Shown: piece after piece, positions 34,916 through 44,541 of the stretch
How the letters are laid out: each line of letters begins with the position of its first letter
How positions within the stretch are numbered: the first letter of the stretch is position 1
Origin: Amycolatopsis sp. NBRC 101858
Lineage (GTDB): Bacteria > Actinomycetota > Actinomycetes > Mycobacteriales > Pseudonocardiaceae
Reading direction: 5' to 3'
NCBI RefSeq assembly: GCF_030269325.1
Contig: NZ_BSTD01000005.1
Location: 265,294 to 329,293, forward strand
Length of the DNA stretch: 64,000 bases
Translations under genes and position numbers: made by a program
Notes under the pieces: generated by a model
The model's database searches: none
The model's input: only the letters and a program-made list of their open reading frames with translations
Told to the model about the DNA's origin: nothing

Positions 34916-35334
34916 TAGAGGGTACCTTTCGTGGTGTTGCCGATTTCGGTGGCGTGGGACTCTTCGGCATTCGCGTACTTGCCTAGTGCGGCAACAAACT
35001 TGTCGGCCATCGCCTCGCAGTACCTTGCCCGCTGTAGCAAAGTCTCGGTCAAGGCCTTTCCTGAGGCCCGAACCAGTTCGGCGTTACCTGCACTCGCGTA
35101 TTCCAGGCCGGGCCCCTGCGCTCGCCCTAGTGTTTCTGCCTGTGCTACGTCAGCGCGGAACTCGCGCGCGAGGTCTCGCCACTCCTTGACCAGTTCGTGC
35201 AGCGTCGCCTCGTCGTACTCGAACCCGCCAGCCCCAGCCGGGCTCTCGCCCCCATAAGACCCCGCATGGTGGGTCACCGGCCTCAGCGGTGCCCGCCTGG
35301 TCCCGTGCGGGTCGTAAACCGGACCCTCAGGCAT
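34915..35334 (-). CDS. Small helical protein at head of ESX-associated operon
   Basis: A 139-residue protein with no signal peptide. A disordered Gly/Pro-rich start (about 38 residues) is followed by an amphipathic helical region: LHELVKEWRDLAREFRADVAQ and ALTETLLQRARYCEAMADKF, with no WXG in the turn. The C-terminus is polar. This resembles WXG100-type or PPE-partner helical proteins of ESX loci, and the operon position supports that. I cannot name a specific family. Confidence 0.6.
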   Translation of the reverse strand: MPEGPVYDPHGTRRAPLRPVTHHAGSYGGESPAGAGGFEYDEATLHELVKEWRDLAREFRADVAQAETLGRAQGPGLEYASAGNAELVRASGKALTETLLQRARYCEAMADKFVAALGKYANAEESHATEIGNTTKGTL

Positions 35335-35493
35335 TACTCAACCCCGTCGTCATCAGCTCTCCCCTAGCTTGCAGTGTGCTCCGCCCCGGGCACCCTGCGT
35401 ATCCGACGGCGGACACACTACCAGGGTTCCCACACCCCCAAAGCCGGGAAAGAACGAGGGCCGCGGCCCCCTCGGCCGCGGCCCTCCACTTCG

Positions 35494-36150
35494 CTACGGG
35501 GTTGGTGAACAGGACGTATGCCCCAGCACCACCTGGCCGCTGATTCCCGATGCCGGGAGGAAATCGATCCGCAGCATCGTCAACCCGATGCTGCCGTCGC
35601 CCGGGAGGTTCTGGATGTTGAACACCGCGTTCGCCAGCACCGTCCCGTTGGACTTCTTGAGCGGCGCCGTGTACCCCACCGGGACCGGGCTCGGCGGGTT
35701 CGGGATGCCCGACATCCCGCCGTAGCTCCAGTTCGCGCTCGTCTGCGTCTGCGTTGCCGCGCAGGTCACCGTGTACGTCGACAGCTTGATCCGCGGGCCG
35801 CCCGCGCTCACCAGGGCCGACAGCTCGAACGCCTTGCCCGTTGCCGTGGACTTCGTCGACGTCGTGTCCGTGTCCGGGTCCGTCACCGTTGTCGTGCAGG
35901 ACGACGTGCCGCCGCCGAACGTGATGCCCGTCTTCGTCACCTTCGGGGCCGTTGCGCTCGTCGGGCCGTCGATCGAGCACTTCGCCTGGACCGGCACCTT
36001 GACCGCCGCGTCACCCTTCGTGAAGTCCGCCGAGCCGATCTGGGCCACGCCCGGCTGCGGTGCGGCCTGCGCCGGCGCCGCCGTGACGGCGAGACCGGCC
36101 AACATCAGTGTTCCGGCGAGCGCACCCCGCCTCGCGATCGTGTTGCGCAT
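35494..36150 (-). CDS. Secreted protein, choice-of-anchor-P-like
   Basis: A 218-residue exported protein. ATG 36150 is preceded by a strong AGGAGG. The signal peptide runs MRNTIARRGALAGTLMLAG to AQA (about residue 29). The mature part is rich in Ser, Thr and Gly and carries cysteines in QAKCSIDG, TSSCTTTV, TVTCAATQ and a final HTSCSPTP. The C-terminal pattern LRIDFLPASGISGQVVLGH resembles actinobacterial choice-of-anchor P proteins, predicted cell-surface beta-sandwich proteins of unknown role. The family call is tentative and the export signal is clear. Confidence 0.6.
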   Translation of the reverse strand: MRNTIARRGALAGTLMLAGLAVTAAPAQAAPQPGVAQIGSADFTKGDAAVKVPVQAKCSIDGPTSATAPKVTKTGITFGGGTSSCTTTVTDPDTDTTSTKSTATGKAFELSALVSAGGPRIKLSTYTVTCAATQTQTSANWSYGGMSGIPNPPSPVPVGYTAPLKKSNGTVLANAVFNIQNLPGDGSIGLTMLRIDFLPASGISGQVVLGHTSCSPTP

Positions 36151-36321
36151 GTCGCGTCCTCCTTGCCGACCGGGGAGAGCGACGCTCTTCCTCGAACCTG
36201 AATATCCGCCCGCCGGAGACGTCCGTTGCGCCCGAAACCGCTGATCACCCCTTCGTGGATCATGAACCACCCATCGGATAATCCCTGCGGTATCCGGATA
36301 CAGCTCTGTATATTGCCGCGC

Positions 36322-36645
36322 ATGCCGACCTACCGCGTCCTCGTCCGGGGCAAGTTCGACCGGCCCACCCAGGCCACTCGCGAGAAGCTGCTGAGCGCCC
36401 TCAAAGAAGACGACCTCGGCGGGCAGCTCTTCAGCCCGGAAGGCACGCTCACCTACAGTCACCACCTGGGCGGCTTCAGCTTCCGGGTCGCCGTCGACGT
36501 CGCTCCCGGTGACGACGCCACGCAGCGGGCCCACGACGAAGCCGAGCTGATGGCCATGGAACTGCTGGAGCGGGAGGGCTATCCGCACCGCGACCTCACC
36601 GTCAGCTCGACCTGCATGGACGACATCCGGATCAAGCGCCGCTGA
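36322..36645 (+). CDS. DUF6204-like small protein
   Basis: A 107-residue cytoplasmic protein beginning MPTYRVLVRGKFDRPTQATR. SYHHLGGFSFRVAVDV-like sequence (here TYSHHLGGFSFRVAVDV) lies in the middle and the C-terminus is VSSTCMDDIRIKRR. It fits the small DUF6204 group of actinobacteria, which has no assigned function. A TATATT at 36309-36314 lies seven bases before the ATG with no ribosome binding site, so the mRNA is probably leaderless. Confidence 0.6.
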   Translation: MPTYRVLVRGKFDRPTQATREKLLSALKEDDLGGQLFSPEGTLTYSHHLGGFSFRVAVDVAPGDDATQRAHDEAELMAMELLEREGYPHRDLTVSSTCMDDIRIKRR

Positions 36646-36755
36646 GGTGTCATGTTCGTCACCGTTTCCGCAGGACAGCGGGTAAACGACCGCGCGGGGT
36701 AGCCACTACGCTCAAAGGCATAACCCGACCGGTGCACGAGTAGAGCGGAGCCGAC

Positions 36756-37814
36756 GTGTCTGTGCCTTCCCCAGCCCCCGGGGCGGGATCCCTCCCCGCT
36801 GCGCCGGGTGGCGCCCTCGAGGACCTGCGCGCGTCGGTCGGCCTGCAGATCGCCGACGAGACCCTGCTGCGCGCGATCGCCACCGGGCTGGCCGACGTCG
36901 AGAAGCTGCTGCGCGACGTCGTCCGCAGCGACGTCCAGGCCGTCAACGACGCCGCGTTGCACCTGGTCGAGGCGGGGGGCAAACGCTTCCGCCCGCTGTT
37001 CACCCTGCTGTCGGCGCAGTTCGGCCCGAAGCAGGACGACCACGTCGTGATCGCCGCCGCCGCGGTCGAGCTGGTGCACCTCGCCACGCTCTACCACGAC
37101 GACGTCATGGACGAGGCGGACATGCGCCGCGGCGCCGAGAGCGTCAACGCGCGCTGGGACAACACCATCGCCATCCTCACCGGCGACTTCCTCTTCGCCC
37201 ACGCCTCGCGCCTGGTCGCCGACCTCGGCACGGACGCGGCGCGGATCATCGCCGAGACCTTCGGCGAGCTGGTCACCGGCCAGATGCGCGAGACCGTCGG
37301 CCCCGGACCGGGTGACGACGCAGTCGCGCACTACCTCACCGTGATCGCGCAGAAGACCGGCTCGCTGATCGCGACGTCCGGCCGCTTCGGCGGGATGATG
37401 TCCGGCGCCGCCGAGGAGCACATCCAGGCGCTGCGCCGGTTCGGCGACATCATCGGCACCGCGTTCCAGATCTCCGACGACATCATCGACATCGCCTCGC
37501 CGTCCGACGAGCTCGGCAAGGCGCAGGGCACCGACCTGCGCGAAGGCGTCCGGACGCTGCCGATGCTGTACGCACTGGCCGATCCGGACACGGATCCGCG
37601 GCTCACCGAGCTGCTTTCGGGCCCGATCGCCGACGACGCCGTCGTCCAGGAGGCGCTGGAGCTGCTGCGGGCGAGTAGCGGACTCGAACGCGCACGCGTC
37701 ACCCTTTCCGACTACGCTCAGCGCGCGCGAGCCGAGCTTGCCGCGTTGCCCGCGTCACCCGCCCGGGACGCGTGCGAGTCGGTCGCCGACTACCTGGTCG
37801 CGCGCACGCACTAA
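36756..37814 (+). CDS. grcC1: Long-chain polyprenyl diphosphate synthase (GrcC-like)
   Basis: A trans-prenyltransferase of 352 residues that builds the isoprenoid tail. The first Asp-rich motif is LYHDDVMDEADMRR (about residues 115-128). The second is QISDDIIDIASPSDELGK (about 241-258), followed by GTDLREGVRTLP. The conserved GGKRFRPLFTLL is at about residues 70-81. Related enzymes beside menJ in Mycobacterium (Rv0562) supply the menaquinone side chain, so this most likely feeds MenA. Chain length cannot be read reliably from the sequence. GTG 36756 follows a GGAG. Confidence 0.88.
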   Translation: MSVPSPAPGAGSLPAAPGGALEDLRASVGLQIADETLLRAIATGLADVEKLLRDVVRSDVQAVNDAALHLVEAGGKRFRPLFTLLSAQFGPKQDDHVVIAAAAVELVHLATLYHDDVMDEADMRRGAESVNARWDNTIAILTGDFLFAHASRLVADLGTDAARIIAETFGELVTGQMRETVGPGPGDDAVAHYLTVIAQKTGSLIATSGRFGGMMSGAAEEHIQALRRFGDIIGTAFQISDDIIDIASPSDELGKAQGTDLREGVRTLPMLYALADPDTDPRLTELLSGPIADDAVVQEALELLRASSGLERARVTLSDYAQRARAELAALPASPARDACESVADYLVARTH

Positions 37815-37830
37815 ACAGGGGCAGGGATAG

Positions 37831-39090
37831 ATGTCCATATTCGGACAGGTTTGGCTGTGGAGCCTCGCCGCGTTCTTCGTCGGAGTCCTCCTCACCTGGC
37901 TGGTGCTGGTGCTGCCGCTCCGCAAGAGCGTTCGCAAGTTGGAGAGTTCGCTGGCGCAGGCCCACGCCGACGCCGCGCGCACCCCCGCGAACGCCGCCGG
38001 GCTGGCCGCGCCGGGCACCGAGGTCTTCTCCCGGCCGGAACGCCGGCCCGAGCCGCGGCCGGAGCCGGCGCCGTCGCGGCAGGAGACGTCGTACCCGGGC
38101 ACGCTGGTCGCCGCGGCGCCGCTCAACCGCGACGACGTCCACGACGACATCGACGCGGACTTCGCCGAGCTGGATTCGCAGGTGCCGCCGGGGGCGCACC
38201 CGGACCCCGACGACGCCTTCCGGCCGGAGCACGAGCCCGAGGACGACGCTTCGTACCGGGCTTCGGAGACCCAGGTCATGGCTCCGGTCGCCGAGCCGGA
38301 GGACGAGGACCCGTACCGCACGGCCGCGAGCGAATACCTGGCGCCGGAGGACGACCTCGAGCCGGCCACGCCGGCGCTTTCGCGGCTCGAGCAGCAGCTC
38401 GACGCGGAACCCGCCGCCGGTTCGCTGTTCCAGCCCCCGGCCGAGGAGTCGCACGCGCCGGCGCCGGACTGGTTCGACCACGAGCCGCCGTCCGAGCGGT
38501 CGGCGTTCGAGGAGCCGATGGAGCGCACGCGCTACCTCTCGGTCGGCGGCGAAAAGGTCGAGGAGGCCGAAGAGTCCGAGCCGGAAGAGGCGCCGCAGTA
38601 CGCGTTCGCCGGCGATGACTCCGGGGCCAACGGCGAGCTGGACGTGCCGCCGGAGACCCCGGCCGAGGCGACGCAGGTGCTGCCGAAGCGGCAGCCGCGG
38701 GAGGCGCTGCGCGGCGGGTTCGAGGCGCCGCAACCGATCCAGCCGTCGATGCGCACCGTCGAGCGGCGGGAGACCGACGTTTCCGGCGCGCACAGCGGCT
38801 CGCTGTTCGAGCCGTCGGTGCAGCCGAACCAGGCGGCAGTGGCCGCACCGGAACCGCCGCCCGCGCGGCAGGTGGCCGGCGACGCGGTCCCGCCCGGCCC
38901 GTTCGGCCCCGGCTCGGCGATGCCGCGTCCCGGTGGCGGGCGGCCCGGTGACGGGTTCGAGGTGAAGGCGAGCGTGACGGCGTTGCGGTACTGCACCGAG
39001 GAATCGGCGCAGTTCCCGAAGATGGTGGCCGAGGTGTGGTTCCGGACCGCCGAGGACGCCGAGCGGGTCGGGTTCCGGCCGCTCAGCTGA
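37831..39090 (+). CDS. ArfC-like (sunset domain) membrane protein with long acidic linker
   Basis: A 419-residue protein. It has one N-terminal transmembrane helix (residues 8-31, LWSLAAFFVGVLLTWLVLVL) and a short coiled segment. A region of about 320 residues rich in Glu, Pro and Ala follows, looking disordered. The C-terminal domain of about 45 residues reads KASVTALRYCTEESAQF and AEVWFRTAEDAERVGFRPL. That end matches the sunset-domain pattern of ArfC-type channel accessory proteins (AEVWF...A..AGFR). Function is unknown. It follows the polyprenyl synthase by 16 bases and a terminator follows it. Confidence 0.6.
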   Translation: MSIFGQVWLWSLAAFFVGVLLTWLVLVLPLRKSVRKLESSLAQAHADAARTPANAAGLAAPGTEVFSRPERRPEPRPEPAPSRQETSYPGTLVAAAPLNRDDVHDDIDADFAELDSQVPPGAHPDPDDAFRPEHEPEDDASYRASETQVMAPVAEPEDEDPYRTAASEYLAPEDDLEPATPALSRLEQQLDAEPAAGSLFQPPAEESHAPAPDWFDHEPPSERSAFEEPMERTRYLSVGGEKVEEAEESEPEEAPQYAFAGDDSGANGELDVPPETPAEATQVLPKRQPREALRGGFEAPQPIQPSMRTVERRETDVSGAHSGSLFEPSVQPNQAAVAAPEPPPARQVAGDAVPPGPFGPGSAMPRPGGGRPGDGFEVKASVTALRYCTEESAQFPKMVAEVWFRTAEDAERVGFRPLS

Positions 39091-39100
39091 GTTTCTCCGT

Positions 39101-39132
39101 GACGAAGGGCCGCCTCCGGGTGGCCCTTCGTC
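39101..39132. terminator. Bidirectional terminator between the ArfC-like and VOC genes
   Basis: GACGAAGGGCC and GGCCCTTCGTC form an 11-bp perfect stem around a 10-base loop, followed by GTTTC on the plus strand. It lies 10 bases after the ArfC-like stop and just beyond the convergent VOC stop. Confidence 0.7.
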
Positions 39133-39135
39133 GTT

Positions 39136-39465
39136 TCAGGCCGCTTGGAACAGAACCATGGCCGCGCCGCCGGGATCGGTGACCACCACCAGGGAGCCGA
39201 CCGGCAGATCGGTGCGCTCCCGCACGATCTTTCCGCCCAGCTCCACGGCTTTCGCCGCCGCGGTGTCCACATCGGACACCGGCGCGTAGGGCAGCCACTG
39301 CGGCGCGCGGTCGTCGTCCGGCGCCAGCTCGGTCAGGCCGCCCCACGGCGCACCGTCGTCGGTCAGCAAGGCGCCGGACGATTGCCAGCCCAGCAGGTCG
39401 GCGAAGAACCGCTTGGTGCCGTCCGCATCGGACGTCCGGACGTCGAAGAACACGAAAGGTCGCAT
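39136..39465 (-). CDS. VOC (glyoxalase/bleomycin resistance) family protein
   Basis: A 109-residue single-domain vicinal-oxygen-chelate protein. The first beta-alpha-beta module reads FVFFDVRTSDADGTKRFFADLLGW and the second YAPVSDVDTAAAKAVELGG then VVTDPGGAAMVLFQAA. Family members include lyases, dioxygenases and antibiotic-binding proteins. The metal ligands are not obvious here, so a binding rather than catalytic role is possible. A perfect palindrome lies 11 bases upstream of the ATG. Confidence 0.8.
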   Translation of the reverse strand: MRPFVFFDVRTSDADGTKRFFADLLGWQSSGALLTDDGAPWGGLTELAPDDDRAPQWLPYAPVSDVDTAAAKAVELGGKIVRERTDLPVGSLVVVTDPGGAAMVLFQAA

Positions 39466-39475
39466 GACCCAAAAC

Positions 39476-39493
39476 TTAGGACACGTGTCCTAA
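39476..39493. promoter_or_regulatory. Perfect 18-bp palindrome upstream of the VOC gene
   Basis: TTAGGACAC joined directly to GTGTCCTAA, with no spacer and no mismatch, ends 11 bases before the VOC start on the minus strand. It looks like a TetR- or MarR-type operator covering the promoter or start of transcription. No regulator gene is adjacent, so the binding protein is unknown. Confidence 0.6.
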
Positions 39494-39513
39494 CTCTGGC
39501 AACCCCCGAAACG

Positions 39514-39550
39514 CCGAAGGCCGCCACGCGCTGGGCGTGGCGGCCTTCGG
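39514..39550 (-). terminator. Terminator after korB
   Basis: A 16-bp perfect stem, CCGAAGGCCGCCACGC with GCGTGGCGGCCTTCGG, around a five-base loop. It lies 11 bases beyond the korB stop. No strong T tract follows on the minus strand, which is common in actinomycetes. Confidence 0.75.
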
Positions 39551-39561
39551 AAGAGCGGGAA

Positions 39562-40622
39562 CTACGCGACCGTCCAGGTGTCCTTGCCGCGCAGGAGCGC
39601 CTGCAGGTCGGGCGTGCGGGCCGCGCGGGCCTGCTCGACCTGGGCGCGGGCGCCGTCGTCGTACGTCGGGCGCTCGACCTGGCGGAGGATGCCCGTCGGG
39701 ACGTGGTTGAGGCTCTGGTCGCCGAGGCGCGACAGCGCGAACGCGTACGACGTGTCGTGGATCGACGGGTCGTGCACCACGACGTTGTCCTCGCCGATGT
39801 CCGCGACCTTCGCGACGTCGAGGCCGCCCCATTCACCGCGCTTGACGCCGAACTCCTGGTTGGGGCCGAAGCGGATCGGCTCGCCGGCGCGCAGCGGGAT
39901 CAGCCGGGCGGCGGCCTCGTCGGCGTCCTTGAGGACGTCGAACGCGCCGTCGTTGAAGATCGGGCAGTTCTGGTAGATCTCCACCAGCGCCGACCCGCGG
40001 TGCTGCGCCGCCGCCTGCAGGACCTCGGTGAGGCCCTTGCGGTCGGAGTCCATCGCCCGGCCCACGAACGACGCCTCCGCGCCGATCGCCAGCGAGAGCG
40101 GGTTGAACGGCGTGTCCACCGACCCCATCGGCGTCGACTTCGTGACCATGCCCTGGCCCGACGTCGGGGAGTACTGGCCCTTGGTCAGGCCGTAGATCCG
40201 GTTGTTGAACAGCAGGATCTTGATGTTCACGTTGCGGCGCAGCGCGTGGATCAGGTGGTTGCCGCCGATGGACAGCGCGTCGCCGTCACCGGTGACGACC
40301 CACACCGACAGGTCCGGGCGCGTGGTCGCCAGGCCGGTCGCGATCGACGGCGCGCGGCCGTGGATCGAGTGCATGCCGTAGGTGTTGAGGTAGTACGGGA
40401 AGCGCGACGAGCAGCCGATGCCCGAGATGAAGACGATGTTCTCGCGCTTGAGGCCGAGCGTGGGCAAGAAGGACTGCACCGCGTTGAGCACGACGTAGTC
40501 GCCGCAGCCGGGGCACCAGCGGACTTCCTGGTCGGACTTGTAGTCCTTGGCTTTCTGCGGCTCGTCGGTCGTCGGCACAAGGTCGAGGCCGCCGACGGTC
40601 GGGAGCCCGATGTCGATCGCGG

Positions 40623-40626
<4 letters not shown>
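39562..40626 (-). CDS. korB: 2-Oxoacid:ferredoxin oxidoreductase beta subunit KorB
   Basis: A 354-residue thiamine-diphosphate subunit that with KorA decarboxylates 2-oxoglutarate (or a similar 2-oxoacid) to the acyl-CoA while reducing ferredoxin. Motifs: WCPGCGDYVVLNAV with two cluster cysteines, GIGCSSRFPYYLNTYG, and the ThDP/Mg site VVTGDGDALSIGGNHL with FNNRIYGLTKGQ. It matches Rv2454c in type. ATG 40626 overlaps the korA stop. Confidence 0.95.
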
Positions 40627-42539
<1,913 letters not shown>

Positions 42540-42801
42540 GGGTCAGGGATTCCCTCTCTCCCGACGTTGCGGCCATCGGTCACCTGCCCGGTGTCGTGAC
42601 AGGCGGATCACCAGGCCCTACCACGAGGTTAGCTCGCGTCCGACCACGATGTTCCTAGACTCCCGCCGTCCGGAACGACCTCATTACTGCGCTACCGCTT
42701 CTTCTGTGCTGGTCCGACAAATATGTGTGACCGATGGTAACGGGTAAACCCCTGTCCTCGCTGTGACCCGAGTCTCGCGTAGGGGTGTCCACTTGGTGGG
42801 A
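42540..42801 (-). promoter_or_regulatory. korA upstream region with possible long leader
   Basis: A 262-bp gap. On the minus strand a TTTACC (42748-42743) and CATATT (42725-42720) are separated by 17 bases, in the only AT-rich patch of the gap. They could be the korAB promoter, giving a leader of about 170 bases. A closer TAACCT at 42631-42626 is an alternative -10. I see no gene or riboswitch fold I can name here, and no clear terminator for the enoyl-CoA hydratase gene. Confidence 0.35.
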
Positions 42802-43557
42802 TCAGGAATGGGACCGGATCCGCGCCCGCATGGCCTCGAGCCGGTCGGCGAACTCCGGCGAGGCCAGCGACGCGAGCTGGGGCTGGATCTCGACGTCGAC
42901 GGCGTCGGCGTGCGCGGCCAGCGAGGCGGTCGTCCGGAGGCTGCGCTTGGTGGCCAGGAGCGCCGCCCGCGGCGCGGCGACGGCCGGGGCGGCGAGCTCT
43001 TTCGCGGCGGCGACGAGGTCGCCTTCGACCACTCTGAGCGCCAGGCCGGCGCGCACGGCGGCGTCGGCGTCGAGCGGCTGCCCGAACAACGTCATCGCGG
43101 CGGCCTGCTGCGGGCCGGCCAGCCGCTGCGTCATCCAGGTCATCCCGCCGCCGGGATGCAGCCCGAGCTCGAGGAACCGGGCGACGAACTTCGCGCGCGG
43201 CCCGGCGAGCCGGACGTCGGCGGCGAGCGCCAGGTTCAGCCCGGCCCCGACGGCGGCGCCCCCGACCGCGGCGATGGTCGGCAGCGTGCACCGCGCGACG
43301 GCGAGGAAGCCCTCGTAGATGGCCCGCAGGCCGGTCTCGTCGGCGCTGCCCAGCGCGGTCAGGTCGGCCCCGGCGCAGAAGGCGGGCGGCGTGCCGGTGA
43401 TGACGACGGCGTGGACGTCTTCGTCCTGTTCGGCGGCTTCGACGGCGGCCGCGAGCTGGGCGGAGAGGTCGAGGGTGAGCGCGTTGCGGCTGCCGGGCGC
43501 GTCGACGGTCAGCAGCGCGACGCCGCCGGTGTGCTCGCTGACGATGCTGTCGGTCAT
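42802..43557 (-). CDS. Enoyl-CoA hydratase/isomerase family protein
   Basis: A 251-residue crotonase-fold protein with the usual TVDAPGSRNALTLDL, the first oxyanion-hole segment AFCAGADLTALG and the second, AAVGAGLNLALAADVRLAG. The catalytic-Glu region reads FLELGLHPGGGMTWM, in which the acidic residue is shifted relative to typical hydratases. It could be a hydratase, an isomerase or another crotonase. It is upstream of korAB on the same strand but 262 bases away. Confidence 0.82.
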   Translation of the reverse strand: MTDSIVSEHTGGVALLTVDAPGSRNALTLDLSAQLAAAVEAAEQDEDVHAVVITGTPPAFCAGADLTALGSADETGLRAIYEGFLAVARCTLPTIAAVGGAAVGAGLNLALAADVRLAGPRAKFVARFLELGLHPGGGMTWMTQRLAGPQQAAAMTLFGQPLDADAAVRAGLALRVVEGDLVAAAKELAAPAVAAPRAALLATKRSLRTTASLAAHADAVDVEIQPQLASLASPEFADRLEAMRARIRSHS

Positions 43558-43579
43558 CGGGTCAGGGTATTAGTGGTGC

Positions 43580-43948
43580 ATGGGGGAATTGCTGGTGGTG
43601 CTGGTCGGCAACCTGCTGACGATGATCGACATGTCGGAGCTGTTCGGCGCTCGCCGTCGCCGCGCCCGGGCCGCGGCCGCCGCCCGCGGCTCGCGGGTGG
43701 AGTTCCCGTGCGTACTGCGCGACGACGAGGCGACGTCCGGTCGCGAACGGCGTGGCTGGATCGCGGTGGGCGAGGGCCCGGCGACGTGGCGCACGCCCGG
43801 CTCCGAGCCGGTGCCGTTCGACCCGGGCGAGCTGACGATGCAGGCGGTGGACAAGCAGTCGGTGACGTTCCACGCGGCGGGCGGCCGGACGGAGCTGCGG
43901 CTGCACCCGGACGAGGCCCCGCTGGTCTTGCGGGCCCTCGCGGGCTGA
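43580..43948 (+). CDS. Conserved-looking hypothetical protein
   Basis: A 122-residue protein with a moderately hydrophobic N-terminus (MGELLVVLVGNLLTMIDMSE) and an Arg/Ala-rich basic stretch. A small beta-rich domain with GWIAVGEGPATWRTPG and AAGGRTELRLHPDEAP follows. The layout of one membrane-proximal segment and a small soluble domain is like that of DUF2550 proteins, but the match is too weak to name. It is divergent from the enoyl-CoA hydratase gene with 22 bases between them. Confidence 0.5.
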   Translation: MGELLVVLVGNLLTMIDMSELFGARRRRARAAAAARGSRVEFPCVLRDDEATSGRERRGWIAVGEGPATWRTPGSEPVPFDPGELTMQAVDKQSVTFHAAGGRTELRLHPDEAPLVLRALAG

Positions 43949-43984
43949 GGTCCCGAAATCGTCGGTGCCCGCCGATAAGCTGGA

Positions 43985-44015
43985 AAACGGGGGCCGGAGG
44001 CGTCACTCCTCCGGC
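43985..44015 (-). terminator. Terminator of the Lrp/AsnC gene
   Basis: On the minus strand GCCGGAGG, a seven-base loop and CCTCCGGC form an 8-bp stem overlapping the stop of the Lrp gene. It is followed by CCCCCGTTTTCC, which supplies a short T tract. Confidence 0.65.
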
Positions 44016-44449
44016 GTCGGCGGCCGCTCCAGCAGCCGTGAAAGCACCACCGTCGACACCGTCCGGTCCACGATCTCCAGCCCGCGCAGCCGCTCCAGCG
44101 CCGTCTCCAGGTGGTGGATGTCCGCCGCCCGCAGGTGGACGATCGCGTCCGCCGCCCCCGAGACCGTATACGCCGCCACCACCTCCGGGAGCGGCTCCAG
44201 CCTGGCCCTGATCCGGGCCGGGGTGATGTTGCCCTGGCACGTGACCTCGACGAACGCCTCCGTGCCCCAGCCCAGCGCCTCCGGGTCGACCACCGCCGTG
44301 AAGCCCCGCAGGATGCCCGTCTCCAGCAACCGGTCGACCCGCCGCTTCACCGCCGGGGCGGACAGGCCGACCACTTTGCCGATCTCCGCGTAGCTCGAGC
44401 GGGCGTTCGCCACGAGACACGAAACGATTCGCTGGTCGATGGTGTTCAC
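44003..44449 (-). CDS. Lrp/AsnC family transcriptional regulator (divergent to ddaH)
   Basis: A regulator of about 148 residues. The helix-turn-helix region is IDQRIVSCLVANARSSYAEIG and LSAPAVKRRVDRLLETG. The RAM domain contains AYTVSGAADAIVHLRAADI. GTG 44449 gives VNTIDQRIVSCL; a GTG at 44458 would add three residues. It is divergent from ddaH with under 100 bases between them, so it probably senses arginine-related compounds and controls ddaH and itself. That regulatory link is inference from position. Confidence 0.85.
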   Translation of the reverse strand: MNTIDQRIVSCLVANARSSYAEIGKVVGLSAPAVKRRVDRLLETGILRGFTAVVDPEALGWGTEAFVEVTCQGNITPARIRARLEPLPEVVAAYTVSGAADAIVHLRAADIHHLETALERLRGLEIVDRTVSTVVLSRLLERPPTPEE

Positions 44450-44487
44450 ACGCAACACTTAGCACAGATACGCGCAGCGAACAGCGA

Positions 44488-44517
44488 TTGATTGCGAGTT
44501 TAGGCGCGCCTTACCCT
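44488..44517 (+). promoter_or_regulatory. ddaH promoter
   Basis: TTGATT (44488-44493) and TACCCT (44512-44517) are 18 bases apart. They would place the transcription start near 44524, leaving an 18-base leader that contains AGGGA before the ATG at 44542. The element sits in the short divergent gap with the Lrp gene. Confidence 0.5.
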
Positions 44518-44541
44518 GCAATCATGCAGGGATCATCGCCA

